DNA from: a virus
DNA length: 31,371 bases
Virus record (IMG/VR): IMGVR_UViG_3300044922_000289
Span: 1-31,371 of that record
Reading direction: 5' to 3' (one strand)
Made by a program: the position numbers and the translations under genes
Shown here: positions 12,169-20,849 of the stretch, one piece after another
Layout of the letters: every line of letters starts with the position of its first letter
Numbering within the stretch: position 1 is the first letter of the stretch
The notes under the pieces: generated by a model
Databases searched by the model: none
What the model was told of the DNA's origin: nothing
Seen by the model: only the letters and a program-made list of their open reading frames with translations

Positions 12169-12407
12169 GCTACGTCCTCGGGGACGTCGGGCTCCGCGAC
12201 GACCGCCGCGTGCCTGCCGTACCGGAAGTCAGCCGGGTTGACCGCGTTGATCAGGACCGGGACGGCAGCGACGATCGCGACCTGCACGACCGGATGGAGC
12301 CCGAGGTCGGCGACGTTATCGAGGACCCAGACGAGGACCGCGCCAGCGGCGACCTTCGCGGCGCTCGCGATCGGCGAGGACGCGAGCCAGGTCAGGAAGT
12401 TAGTCAC
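12165..12407 (-). CDS. Holin, two membrane segments
   Basis: 80 residues, GTG start with AAAGGATG upstream. Two hydrophobic segments (about 14-33, AAKVAAGAVLVWVLDNVA, and 38-54, HPVVQVAIVAAVPVLI) are separated by a short polar turn, and the tail is charged (RYGRHAAVVAEPDVPEDVA). Size, topology and its place directly before the amidase gene in a GTGA overlap make a holin very likely. It sets the time of lysis by forming membrane holes. Confidence 0.82.
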   Translation of the reverse strand: MTNFLTWLASSPIASAAKVAAGAVLVWVLDNVADLGLHPVVQVAIVAAVPVLINAVNPADFRYGRHAAVVAEPDVPEDVA

Positions 12408-12454
12408 GCGGCATCCTTTCGTCGGTTGCTCTAATAGTCGCGGTCAGGTCACGG

Positions 12455-13150
12455 CTATGCGTCAGGGCCGAGGTAGGTCACCGTCATATGCGGCATCTGC
12501 CCGAAGGTCGTAACGTTCAAGGTGACCGCGGTTACCAGTTGCAGTTCCACGTAATCGCCCCTTGCCAGCGCGATCGTTGTGGAGTTAGGAATGAAGGTCG
12601 TGCCACCGGAGGAGGCCCAACCCGCAGGCACTAACTGTACACGCGACGCGGTGAAACCGCCCGCTCCGTTGATGCGAATGTCCGAGCCGCGTCCTCCTGC
12701 CGTTGCATTCGGCGCAATCGAAATAATGCTTGTGATCGCATAGACACCCGGAAGGGGAACGGTTACGCGGGACGGGTTGGTGGTGCTGCTCCACATACTC
12801 CACGGGTCTGACACGGCATTATCCCAGGTGATCGAGTCGCCGCTGGCCACCGTGTTTTGCGTCGTCGTCCGACGCACACGACAGAACGGGATCGCGCCAC
12901 CATTGCCGGCGACTGCCCCGGAGACGACGACGTCGGCGCCGTCCGTGTCGATCCACACCAACTCGCCCGGCTTAGGTGCGACGTGCGCGAAGTAGCGGAC
13001 GTTGCTGGTGTTGACTGTGTCGCCCGCGATCTTGACCGTGCAGGTGTAGTCCGACTGGACAGAGACGACGTCGGCGACGCGCCTCTGGAACTTGACGCGC
13101 GGAGTCTGGGAGGAGATCCGCCGCGACGCCTCGAACAGGTTGCCGCTCAT
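12455..13150 (-). CDS. Tail-tip protein with C1q/TNF-like C-terminal domain
   Basis: 231 residues. The N-terminal part (about 15-80) is beta-rich and OB-like (QRRVADVVSVQSDYTCTVKI, YFAHVAPKPGELVWI). The C-terminal part (about 88-231) has the pattern of C1q/TNF-like receptor-binding heads: CRVRRTTTQNTVASGDSITW, VPLPGVYAITSIISI, ALARGDYVELQL. Such heads bind host surface sugars. The C-terminal coding segment is visibly less GC-rich than its neighbours. It is the last tail gene before the lysis cassette. Confidence 0.7.
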   Translation of the reverse strand: MSGNLFEASRRISSQTPRVKFQRRVADVVSVQSDYTCTVKIAGDTVNTSNVRYFAHVAPKPGELVWIDTDGADVVVSGAVAGNGGAIPFCRVRRTTTQNTVASGDSITWDNAVSDPWSMWSSTTNPSRVTVPLPGVYAITSIISIAPNATAGGRGSDIRINGAGGFTASRVQLVPAGWASSGGTTFIPNSTTIALARGDYVELQLVTAVTLNVTTFGQMPHMTVTYLGPDA

Positions 13151-14316
13151 AGTGTCGCTGCCCTCCCCGTGACCGTCATCGACCCGCTCGGGCCGAGTGG
13201 CATGTCGATCGTGTCGACGACGACGGTCGTGTCGACGCCGATCCGCTCGTCCGTGACGCGGACAATGTCGCGGGCGTCGAGACGCGGATCCGGTACGGCG
13301 GCGAAGGAGATCGGCTGCCCGATGTATTGCGGGAGGAGCAGGGACGCGACCGCGTTAGCGCGTGCCGCCGTCGAGATGATCGGTGTGCTGATCTCGACCG
13401 TTCGCGGGCCGATGAGCGTCGTGTTCGTCGGGCTCGAGGGGTTCGTGTCCTCCGCGACGCCCTGCGGCAGTACCCCGGTGACCGGGTCGCGCGGGATACC
13501 GGAGCCCTCGCCCTTGATCGAGACCCGGTTCAGCACGCCCTCGAGGGTTAGGCGCCGCTCGACGCCGAGCAGAGTCGAGCCCTCACCGGCGACGTAGGTC
13601 GCCGACTCGCTCGAGGAGAGATCAAGCGGAGGATGCGGCTCCGCGATGAAGCGACCGTCTACGTCGAACCACGCCTCGAAGCCTGCCGCCTGCGCGACAA
13701 GGAGTATGTCCTCCCACGGCATCTGATTAGTCGACGCCCCGAGCGCCACACGGTGCGTGCTAGGCATCACCATCGAGGTCGTCGCGATCTGAGTCGGGAC
13801 ACCCTTGTAGAAGCCCTCCGTCCCGACTAAGGCGATCAGTAGGTCTCGGAGGTTCTGCGAGAGGTTAGGGCGGCGAATGTTTGACCAGCGGCGGTCGAGC
13901 GCGAGCCGGGCTAGGTCCTCGCCCTCGACGTCGATGACGACCCCGGACTCGTCGACCGCGACCGTAACGTCCGTCATGTAGAAGACTCCGAGAGGGACGT
14001 ACTCGCGGACGCCGGTCCCGTACTGGATGCCGCGATAGACGCGCATCGTGCCGTCGAACGGCGAGAGTGGGCTCGACGCGACGGTCGGGACGAGGGTCCC
14101 GTCATAGTCGACGAACCGGAGCGACACGGTACGCCGCACCGCTCGTCGAGCGTCGACCGTCACGGAGCCGTCGACCGGGTAGACCGTCGTGGTGACCCCT
14201 GTCGATGAGACGAGGTCGACGCGGGAGACGACCGTATGCGACGACGCGACGGACTGCCCGAACAGGGCACCGTCGACGACCGCCGTCGGCGGGTCGAGGA
14301 GGCGCTGCCAGATCAC
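13147..14316 (-). CDS. Minor tail protein (DUF5047-like, tail hub)
   Basis: 389 residues, ATG in an overlap with the next gene. A beta-rich N-terminal domain (DGSVTVDARRAVRRTVSLRF, YVPLGVFYMTDVTVAVDESG) resembles DUF5047 of actinophage minor tail proteins. A middle segment (QAAGFEAWFDVDGRFIAEPH) and C-terminal beta region (DARDIVRVTDERIGVD) look like the gp27/hub-type fold. It probably joins the tail tube to the tip protein at 12455. No enzymatic motif seen. Confidence 0.72.
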   Translation of the reverse strand: MIWQRLLDPPTAVVDGALFGQSVASSHTVVSRVDLVSSTGVTTTVYPVDGSVTVDARRAVRRTVSLRFVDYDGTLVPTVASSPLSPFDGTMRVYRGIQYGTGVREYVPLGVFYMTDVTVAVDESGVVIDVEGEDLARLALDRRWSNIRRPNLSQNLRDLLIALVGTEGFYKGVPTQIATTSMVMPSTHRVALGASTNQMPWEDILLVAQAAGFEAWFDVDGRFIAEPHPPLDLSSSESATYVAGEGSTLLGVERRLTLEGVLNRVSIKGEGSGIPRDPVTGVLPQGVAEDTNPSSPTNTTLIGPRTVEISTPIISTAARANAVASLLLPQYIGQPISFAAVPDPRLDARDIVRVTDERIGVDTTVVVDTIDMPLGPSGSMTVTGRAATL

Positions 14317-15884
14317 GGGACCGGGACCTCGACGTAGTTCACGGTCAGTTCCCAGCGCGGCGCGGTCGCGTCACCGATACGCACCCACGACCGGCTAATC
14401 GGCCTGATGTACCGCTGCTCCCCGAACGGGTCCTGCCACAGCACGGTCTTCTGAGCGACGAGAAGCGCACGCAGGTCCGCCCAGGCCGTCGCTCCGGACG
14501 CGACGATCGTCATGCTGCCGTCGTCCCCGCCGAGGGCACCGGAGACGACGACGGCGTCCGTGCGCCCGAGCGGACGGAGGACCTCGACGATCTCCTCCGC
14601 CTGGAACTCGTCATTGGCGACGACGAGAAGCCCGCCACGGTTCAGCGTCGAGTTCGATAGATCCTTGATCCAATGCCGCCCGTCCGTGACGACCGTCACG
14701 TTGGTCCCGGCGGACGGCGCCGAGGAGACCCTAAGCCCGGACACGACGCCGACAGCCGTCGCCCGGTAGGTCACGGTCCGGTTAGTGCCGCGTGCCCCGC
14801 GCGGAGTCTCGGTGTCGACGATCGACGCGACGAAGGAACCGTTGGGCACTAGCGCCGACGCGCCTCGGACGGTCCGCCACGTTCCGCCCGCGACGTCCTG
14901 CCGCTGGATCAGGAAGGTCTGCGTGCCGGAGGCGTAGGCAGCGCCGGTCGCGGTCACGGTCGTCCGCTGATTCGTGCTATCCCAGGAGGTCGTCACGGTC
15001 GGCACGGTCGGCGCCGTCAGCGAGACGGTGAACTGCAACTGTGAGGACGTCGTACCCGAGCCCCACGCGGACCAGTACTCGACGCCGCCGATCCGCATGG
15101 CGTTCCGGACATACGCGAAGTAGGTCGTCCCGTTGACGAGGTCGACCGGGATCTGAACCGACGTGATGCCCGTGCCGACCTGCACACCGGAACCCCAGAC
15201 GAGGTTCGTGTCGACAGACGGATCGGTGCGAGACGCGGTGAAGACGCGGACCTCATAGGCGTACTGGTCGATAGCGTCGGCCTGCGTGTAGGACCATTCC
15301 AACGTCGGGCGCGTCGTCGTCGTCACCGCGAACGGCGAGACGGTATCGCCGTCGATCCCGAGGACCGTCGTCGTCGGGCGCGTCGTCGTCTCGAGCGTCA
15401 TCGAGACCTTGGCGATGGTGGCGCGGTTGATCGGCGACCCGCCAGACGGAGAGAAGTCCGTCAGTTGAACCTCGAGCGCGTTCGCGAGAGCCTGCTCCGT
15501 CGTCGCGGAAGTCGTCAGCGAGCGCGGCTCGACGTAGAACGTGCCGTAATCCGTGAGCGTCGTCCCGGACCCGACCGTCCCGACGACCCACAGAGCGGGC
15601 AGGGTCGTCGAGTTCAGGGATGACCCGACGTAAGTGCCGAGCGATCCATTCGCGCCCTGGTAGGAGCGGAGCGTGACGAGGCAGCGCCAGACAATGTCCG
15701 TCGCGGCGAGCGTCGGGTTGCCGAAGCCGTACCGGATCGAGCGTGTCGTTGACTCGTTGTTCTTCCGGATGAACGTCGCGTCATTCGCGTCGTTGACGCT
15801 GGACGTCATAGTGCCGCCGCCCGTAGGCAGGAACCCCTCATTGAACTTGAGGGTGTCCGGGTTGAGCGTGTACGTCGTCGGCAC
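14313..15884 (-). CDS. Minor tail protein with Fn3-like repeats and Dit-like end
   Basis: 523 residues, GTG start with GGGAGG. The N-terminal region (1-160) is beta-rich; around 170-270 and 285-375 are Fn3/Ig-like domains (PTLEWSYTQADAIDQYAYEV, TYRATAVGVVSGLRVSSAPS). The C-terminal 140 residues (HWIKDLSNSTLNRGGLLVVA, VRIGDATAPRWELTVNYVEV) resemble the distal-tail/minor tail beta domain of siphophages. It lies directly after the tape measure gene, the usual place for the Dit-type protein. Confidence 0.75.
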   Translation of the reverse strand: MPTTYTLNPDTLKFNEGFLPTGGGTMTSSVNDANDATFIRKNNESTTRSIRYGFGNPTLAATDIVWRCLVTLRSYQGANGSLGTYVGSSLNSTTLPALWVVGTVGSGTTLTDYGTFYVEPRSLTTSATTEQALANALEVQLTDFSPSGGSPINRATIAKVSMTLETTTRPTTTVLGIDGDTVSPFAVTTTTRPTLEWSYTQADAIDQYAYEVRVFTASRTDPSVDTNLVWGSGVQVGTGITSVQIPVDLVNGTTYFAYVRNAMRIGGVEYWSAWGSGTTSSQLQFTVSLTAPTVPTVTTSWDSTNQRTTVTATGAAYASGTQTFLIQRQDVAGGTWRTVRGASALVPNGSFVASIVDTETPRGARGTNRTVTYRATAVGVVSGLRVSSAPSAGTNVTVVTDGRHWIKDLSNSTLNRGGLLVVANDEFQAEEIVEVLRPLGRTDAVVVSGALGGDDGSMTIVASGATAWADLRALLVAQKTVLWQDPFGEQRYIRPISRSWVRIGDATAPRWELTVNYVEVPVP

Positions 15885-15886
15885 GG

Positions 15887-18679
15887 TTACCTCCCACCCC
15901 TGTTAGCGCGTGCCGCCTCCCGGCTGGCCTTCCGCATCGCATCCGTGATCGCTTCCTCGACCGCTGCCTTGATCGCTCGAGCGTCCTGCGCGGACGCCCC
16001 AGCCCCGACGTTGACGACGACCGCGCCCCGGTCGAGCCGCACCGACGTCTGCGCGAGCCCCTGGGCACGCGCCGCAGAGATCCCGAACTGCGACTCCGCG
16101 CCGACACTCCCGACGTTCGCCGCTGCCGCCCCGAACTGCCGCGTGAGGGTATTCACCTCGCCGATCGCGGACTGCCCTGACGCGAGTAGCGCGGCAGCGA
16201 TCTCCGAGCCTGCCTCAGGACCGGCCCCGATGATCTCCTGCAGCGAGCGGTTGTTGAGTCCGAGTTGCTTGAGTTGCCGCAACTGCGAGCCGAACTGCCG
16301 GATGCGCGAGAGCCGAGCCTGCAGGTCCGCGACGATGCCCTCCCCGGTGACTCCGGTTACCGCGTCGCCACGGAGAGCGGTCACGGACCCGTACCCGGCG
16401 GCGTCCCCGGCGATCTGCCTCGCGAACGCGAGGAACGCCCGACCACGGTCCCGGAACTCCGCCACCCTCGGGAGCGCCGCCTCATACATCGCCTTCGCCG
16501 CGTCAGCGACCGCTTTCTGACGGTCCTCGATGCCCTTCGCGAGTCCCTCCGGGATCCAGCGCCCGATCTCTTTCATCACGCGGGACGGCGACGCGATCCC
16601 GAGCGCGTCCTTGACGAATGACGGGATCCTGTCCGTGATCCACGACTTGATCGTCGAGATCACATCACCGGCCCGCGCCTGGATGCCGGAGATCAGACCG
16701 CCGATCAGGTTCGATCCGGCAGACCAGAGAGTCGAGGCGACGTTCCCGAGCGCGGAGAGGATGTTTCCCGGGATGCCCCGGACGAAGTCGACCGCTGCCT
16801 TGAACCTCTCGACGATGCCGTCGCGGATGGACTGGAAGTAGCCGATAACCGTCGAGACGATGTTCCCGATCCCTCGCAGAACTCCGACGACGATCCCGAT
16901 CGTCGTCTGCACGTTGCTCTTGATCTGATTGAACGCCGCCTTGATGCCTTCCCAGAGGATCTTCGCGCCACGCTTCATGTTGTTGAACGCGTCGCGGAGG
17001 AACGGCCACGCCGTGTTCATAAACCACGACACGACCGTCTTGACCGCGTTGAAGATGAGCGTCCAGTACTGCTTGTAGGCGTTCCAGAGGATCGGTAGTG
17101 CCTGCCCGATCAACTGGAAGACCGTGTGCAGGATGGGCCAGACGTAATCCATGAACCACCCGGCGACCTTCTGCACGATAGCGAAGATCAATGTCCAGTA
17201 GACCTTGTACGCCTCCCACAGCGCACCGAGGCCAATCTTGATGTAGCCGAAGACTTCCTCGAGGATGGGCCAGACATAGGCGAGGAACCAGTCGACGACA
17301 TACGCGACGGCTGTCTGGATCCCCTGCCAGACGGCTTGCACGAAGTTCCGGAAGCCCTCGAAGTTGTTGTACGCGTAGATCAGTCCGGCGACGAGAGCAG
17401 CGATCGCGACGACGACAAGCCCAACCGGGTTAGCGATGAAGCCGATCGCCGAGACGACCATGCCGATAACGGAGACGAGTTTCCCGATGATCAGGATGAC
17501 AGGGCCGATCGCTGCTGCGACTGCCGCGATCTTGACAATCGTCTCGACGAGACCGGGATCGAGTTGCTTGAACCAGTCGACGACGGACTGGATCGCGGGC
17601 ACTAGCATGGAGATGATCGGGAGCGCGAGTTCAGCGATCTGTGCGCCGAGAAGCATGGCTTGATTCTTGAGTCGCGCGAACTGCTCCTGTGGTCCCTCGA
17701 CGGCGGTGACTGCCTCGGCGAGCGACCCCTTGGTGCCCTTGAGTCCCTCCTGTAGATCGTCGAGCGAGACCTTGCCGGAGCGGATCGCCTCCGCCATAGT
17801 CACGCCGACGCGAGACCCGAACGTCTCGACGGCGATCGCGGTCGCCTTCGTCGGGTTGCTGGCTTTCTGGATCCGCGTGAAGACGTCGGCGAGCCCGGAC
17901 GGGAGATCCTTGACGCCGTCTTCCCGAAGGTTCTTGAACGCCGTCGAGAGCCCGGCGACGACGCGCGTCGACGGGATACCCGTCTTCCCGAACGCGGCGA
18001 GTAGCCCGACGGACTGCTCGACTCCGATCCCGTAGGTCTTGAACGCGGGCGCGGCGGTCGCGAGTTGACCCGTCAGGGTGTCGAGGGAGAGCCCGGACCG
18101 TTGCGAGGCGGCGAGGAGCGAGTCGACGAGAGGACCGGAGTCGCCAGCGGAGACGCCGAGGGCACCCATAGCGGTCGTCAGGGAGTCGGCTGCCGTCTTC
18201 GCGTCCGTGCCCGTGACCCGGGCGAGGTCGAGGACCTTCGTCGAGAACGTCTCGAGCGCCGGGCCTTGAAGGTCGAGTTTCCCGGCGATGCCGCCGACGA
18301 CCTCCGCGACCTCCTCGAAGTCTTGGGTGGCGTTCCCGGCGACCGTCTTGAAGGACTCCTGTAGTCCCTCGAGCGCGGAACCCGTGAAGCCCGAGCGGGC
18401 CGCGACCGTATCGAGCCCCGTGTCTACCTTGTCGAAGGCGACCGCTGCCGCGACTCCGACGCCGACGATAGGCAGAGTCACGCTCTTGGTCATCGTCATA
18501 CCGGCGGCGGAGATCTTGCCGCCGATGCCCTTGAGTTTGTCTCCGGCTCGAGTGAACGCGGCAGAGACTCCACCCGCAGCGCCGTCGGCTCCTCGCTTGA
18601 GTTTCTCGAGGTCGCGCTGCGCCTGCCCGAGCGCCTTGTCGTCATACGACCCGGCGATGTTGATTACGATCGCTGCCAC
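15887..18679 (-). CDS. Tape measure protein
   Basis: 930 residues; GTG start overlapping the upstream stop. N-terminal coiled region (about 14-60), a helical TP901-type core, a strongly hydrophobic block (383-437), then three 44-residue Trp-rich repeats (461-592) and a C-terminal conserved motif ASPSRVMKEIGRWIPEGLAKG (699-719) typical of tape measure proteins, followed by helical tail. The protein sets tail length and is ejected at infection; at the usual 1.5 angstrom per residue it implies a tail of about 140 nm. The gene is the longest in the window. Confidence 0.95.
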   Translation of the reverse strand: MAAIVINIAGSYDDKALGQAQRDLEKLKRGADGAAGGVSAAFTRAGDKLKGIGGKISAAGMTMTKSVTLPIVGVGVAAAVAFDKVDTGLDTVAARSGFTGSALEGLQESFKTVAGNATQDFEEVAEVVGGIAGKLDLQGPALETFSTKVLDLARVTGTDAKTAADSLTTAMGALGVSAGDSGPLVDSLLAASQRSGLSLDTLTGQLATAAPAFKTYGIGVEQSVGLLAAFGKTGIPSTRVVAGLSTAFKNLREDGVKDLPSGLADVFTRIQKASNPTKATAIAVETFGSRVGVTMAEAIRSGKVSLDDLQEGLKGTKGSLAEAVTAVEGPQEQFARLKNQAMLLGAQIAELALPIISMLVPAIQSVVDWFKQLDPGLVETIVKIAAVAAAIGPVILIIGKLVSVIGMVVSAIGFIANPVGLVVVAIAALVAGLIYAYNNFEGFRNFVQAVWQGIQTAVAYVVDWFLAYVWPILEEVFGYIKIGLGALWEAYKVYWTLIFAIVQKVAGWFMDYVWPILHTVFQLIGQALPILWNAYKQYWTLIFNAVKTVVSWFMNTAWPFLRDAFNNMKRGAKILWEGIKAAFNQIKSNVQTTIGIVVGVLRGIGNIVSTVIGYFQSIRDGIVERFKAAVDFVRGIPGNILSALGNVASTLWSAGSNLIGGLISGIQARAGDVISTIKSWITDRIPSFVKDALGIASPSRVMKEIGRWIPEGLAKGIEDRQKAVADAAKAMYEAALPRVAEFRDRGRAFLAFARQIAGDAAGYGSVTALRGDAVTGVTGEGIVADLQARLSRIRQFGSQLRQLKQLGLNNRSLQEIIGAGPEAGSEIAAALLASGQSAIGEVNTLTRQFGAAAANVGSVGAESQFGISAARAQGLAQTSVRLDRGAVVVNVGAGASAQDARAIKAAVEEAITDAMRKASREAARANRGGR
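16904..17299 (-). repeat. Three tandem 44-aa repeats in the tape measure gene
   Basis: Residues 461-504, 505-548 and 549-592 align without gaps. Shared positions include WF at 4-5, W10-P11, F17, LW at about 27-28, and YKxYWTLIF in the first two. The third is more divergent. Repeat number would change tail length in steps of 44 residues. Confidence 0.75.
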
Positions 18680-19188
18680 TATGCCACCGCCTGCGACTCG
18701 ATCCGCGCGTTGAGCCGCGCGATGTAGGACTCGACAATGTCGCGAGACTGCCGCCAGAGTTTCGTGCCGCCCTCACCGGACGGGAGGAACTGACGCCCGA
18801 GGAACCGGGGAGCGGCGCCGTACTTCGCCTCGATCCCGCGAATGATCGGCCCGCCGTTCTTGGCGACGTCCATGATCGTCGCGTGCGGCGCCAGCGAGAC
18901 CGCCTGGAAGCCGAACAGTCCTTGCTTACGGCTGCCGCCGCCCGCTGCCACGGAGACCTTCGAGCCCGCCTTCGTCAAACGTGTACCCGTCCGCAGATGG
19001 ACGTTCGCGGTCTGCGACGGCGGTCGCTTCCTCCGGTACGGGGTCGCTGTCTTCGCCGCCGAGACTCGAGCCTTGACGAGTCCGCCGATCTCCCGGAACA
19101 TCTCGCGGCGGAGATCCGGCGCGACCTCACGGAGAGCGCGGTCGACGGTCTGCAAGCCCTTGACGTCGATGAGTTGCCCTTGCAACAC
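18679..19188 (-). CDS. HK97 gp10-like protein, 169 aa
   Basis: GTG start with AGGAGG just upstream, overlapping the chaperone extension stop region. Basic sequence: LREVAPDLRREMFREIGGLV, RRKRPPSQTANVHLRTGT, then ATIMDVAKNGGP and FLGRQFLPSG. This N-terminal helix plus the beta segment and C-terminal helix are seen in HK97 gp10-like proteins (tail completion or connector class). The place between the tail chaperones and tape measure is unusual for gp10, which normally precedes the tail tube, so the assignment is moderate. Confidence 0.55.
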   Translation of the reverse strand: MLQGQLIDVKGLQTVDRALREVAPDLRREMFREIGGLVKARVSAAKTATPYRRKRPPSQTANVHLRTGTRLTKAGSKVSVAAGGGSRKQGLFGFQAVSLAPHATIMDVAKNGGPIIRGIEAKYGAAPRFLGRQFLPSGEGGTKLWRQSRDIVESYIARLNARIESQAVA

Positions 19189-19199
19189 CTGGGCTCCTC

Positions 19200-19379
19200 C
19201 TAACGTCCCTTGAGCCGGTCACGCATCCGTTGTTGCTTCTCCGCCTTGCGGCGTTCCTGCATCCTCTCGACCATCGCCCAGAAGACCTCCGGCGGTGCCG
19301 CGAGGAGATCCGCTGGGCCTATGCCCGTGTCCTCCGCGAGAGCCGCGACGACGTCTACGATGCCGCCGCGTCTCCGTCT
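19200..19379 (-). CDS. Tail assembly chaperone, -1 frame extension (gpT-like)
   Basis: Open -1 frame after the slippery site at 19379-19385. It adds 59 residues to the first 82 of the upstream protein (141 total): a basic start (RRRRGG), IVDVVAALAEDTG, then PPEVFWAMVERMQERRKAEK and a basic end RDRLKGR. The C-terminal helix with Trp is typical of the second half of the siphophage chaperone pair. It has no start of its own with a ribosome site, which supports expression by frameshift. Confidence 0.72.
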   Translation of the reverse strand, partial: RRRRGGIVDVVAALAEDTGIGPADLLAAPPEVFWAMVERMQERRKAEKQQRMRDRLKGR

Positions 19380-19624
19380 TTCCCCTCGGCCCCCACGGGG
19401 ACGAGTCCCTCGAGCGAGTCAATCCACGCATCGAACTCGACCGTGGTGTCGCCCTGCCGCTTGAGTACGGCCCAGGCGAGGAACGCGAGCCACTCGAAGC
19501 GGAGCGTCCCCGCGTCGAACTGCGTCACGCCGACGTCGTACTTTCGCTCGAACCGGATGAGGTCGGCGGGGCCGACCGTGACCGTCTTGGTGCCTTCTGC
19601 TGTTGTGATCTCGAGGTCGATCAT
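19355..19624 (-). CDS. Tail assembly chaperone (gpG-like)
   Basis: 89 residues, ATG start. Compact alpha/beta protein (MIDLEITTAEGTKTVTVGPA, LIRFERKYDVGV, LRFEWLAFLAWAVLKRQGDT). This Trp-rich middle is typical for the first tail chaperone. It precedes the tape measure gene and contains the slippery site near its end; the longer frameshifted product and the short form together help wrap the tape measure protein during tail assembly. Confidence 0.82.
   Translation of the reverse strand: MIDLEITTAEGTKTVTVGPADLIRFERKYDVGVTQFDAGTLRFEWLAFLAWAVLKRQGDTTVEFDAWIDSLEGLVPVGAEGKDGDAAAS
19379..19385 (-). promoter_or_regulatory. Probable -1 ribosomal slippery site GGGGAAA
   Basis: On the minus strand the heptamer G GGG AAA is in phase with the upstream chaperone (codons 81 and 82 are GGG and AAA). 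The -1 frame is open from here to 19200, and the zero frame stops at 19355, only 8 codons later. This is the conserved gpG/gpGT arrangement of tail assembly genes. Confidence 0.68.
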
Positions 19625-19642
19625 GCCCTGGTCTCCTCGGGG

Positions 19643-20611
19643 TTAGTAGGACGTCACGCTGTTCAGCAGCGTGGCGGTCATGGGGGATCCAGACGCCGGG
19701 ATGGTGACGAGTCCCGCGACGGAGAGAGTCGCCGGTCCGCCGCCCGCGTCAGACGAGGGGAAGTCGCAGGTGAAGGCGACGCGGGTCGCGGCGAAGGTCA
19801 GCGTGTTCGTGCCGTTGGTGAACGCCACGGAGAACGATCCGTAGATCGGGGCGGCAGAGACGGTCGAGCCGTTCGAGGTTCCGGTCAGGATCGTGCGCCA
19901 GTCATTGAGGTTGTCCGGCGTCATATCGAAGGAGCACTCGATCGCCTGCTGTCCGGGGAAGACGTCGCCCGGCGTGATCGTGCCGGAGAGCATGACCGGG
20001 GAGAGGTTGTTGCTGATCGAGATCGAGCCGCCCGTGATCAGCGCGGTCGCCGGGGTCGTGCCCGACGCGGCGAACTGGAACGTACCCCCGGCGGGCCGGA
20101 AGTAGGCAGCGGCGGAGTCGTCCGTCGTCGGCGTGATCGAGGCGGGGAAGGCGACGTTGGTGCCCATGCCCGTGACGGCGAACTCGACAGGCTCATTCTC
20201 GGACCATGAGACCTCGAGGGAGTCGACCTTGACGTCCTGCACGGAGTAGCGGTTCCCGTCGATCGTGCCGAACGTCGTCAGGTACGGGACGTCCGCGCCG
20301 GTCGAGAACACATGCGTGAAGTTCGGGTTGGTGCCCGTCGTCGCGACGGAGCCGAGAGCCCCGAGGAGGTACATGCCGACCGACGGCGCGTGACCCCGGC
20401 AGGTGAACTCGATACCGGGCATGACGCCCGTGCGGTTCACGGCAGGCGAGAAGCGGGTGCCAGAGGTACGCGCCTCGAGGTCCTGCGAGACCTCGACCGT
20501 CATCACCTGACCGTCCGTGATGCCGTGGAGGTACGTCGGGTTGGCGATCGCGGTCCCCTTGACGGACTGCTTCGCGACGCCGACCGTAGTGAGTGCGGAC
20601 TGGATAGGCAT
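19643..20611 (-). CDS. Major tail tube protein
   Basis: 322 residues, ATG with GAGGAG in front. Beta-rich throughout: QSALTTVGVAKQSVKGTA, then EVSQDLEARTSGTR, VKVDSLEVSWSENEPVEFAV and a Ser/Thr/Gly-rich C-terminus. The size, the composition and the position just before the chaperone pair and tape measure gene fit the tail tube monomer of siphophages that stacks in hexameric rings. The last third (about 245-322) may be an Ig-like decoration domain. Confidence 0.85.
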   Translation of the reverse strand: MPIQSALTTVGVAKQSVKGTAIANPTYLHGITDGQVMTVEVSQDLEARTSGTRFSPAVNRTGVMPGIEFTCRGHAPSVGMYLLGALGSVATTGTNPNFTHVFSTGADVPYLTTFGTIDGNRYSVQDVKVDSLEVSWSENEPVEFAVTGMGTNVAFPASITPTTDDSAAAYFRPAGGTFQFAASGTTPATALITGGSISISNNLSPVMLSGTITPGDVFPGQQAIECSFDMTPDNLNDWRTILTGTSNGSTVSAAPIYGSFSVAFTNGTNTLTFAATRVAFTCDFPSSDAGGGPATLSVAGLVTIPASGSPMTATLLNSVTSY

Positions 20612-20614
20612 GAG

Positions 20615-20839
20615 TTACTCCTCGACCTTCGCGGACTTGACGGACTTGGGGGAGGCAGCGGCGGGCGCCTTGACGGTCGCCAGGTGCGCGTAGCAGAGAT
20701 CCTCGAGGATGCGCTCCTCGGCAGCGTCGGCGGGCGTAACGTCCCCGGCCTTGAAGTCGAACTCGACGAGGCCAGCCGAGGTCGCGGTCTCTCCGGAGAC
20801 GGCGGACGTCAGGGTGTAGGTCTTCACGTTGCTCATCAT
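20615..20839 (-). CDS. Small hypothetical tail-region protein, 74 aa
   Basis: Two tandem ATGs; the AGGAG spacing allows either, and the second (20836) is slightly better placed. The sequence MSNVKTYTLTSAVSGETATS, GLVEFDFKAGDVTPADAAEE and a Lys/Ala-rich end (APAAASPKSVKSAKVEE) suggests a short beta strand plus helix and an unstructured tail. It lies just upstream of the tail tube gene, where many siphophages encode a small tail protein of unknown role. Confidence 0.65.
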   Translation of the reverse strand: MMSNVKTYTLTSAVSGETATSAGLVEFDFKAGDVTPADAAEERILEDLCYAHLATVKAPAAASPKSVKSAKVEE

Positions 20840-20849
20840 CGTGCTCCTG

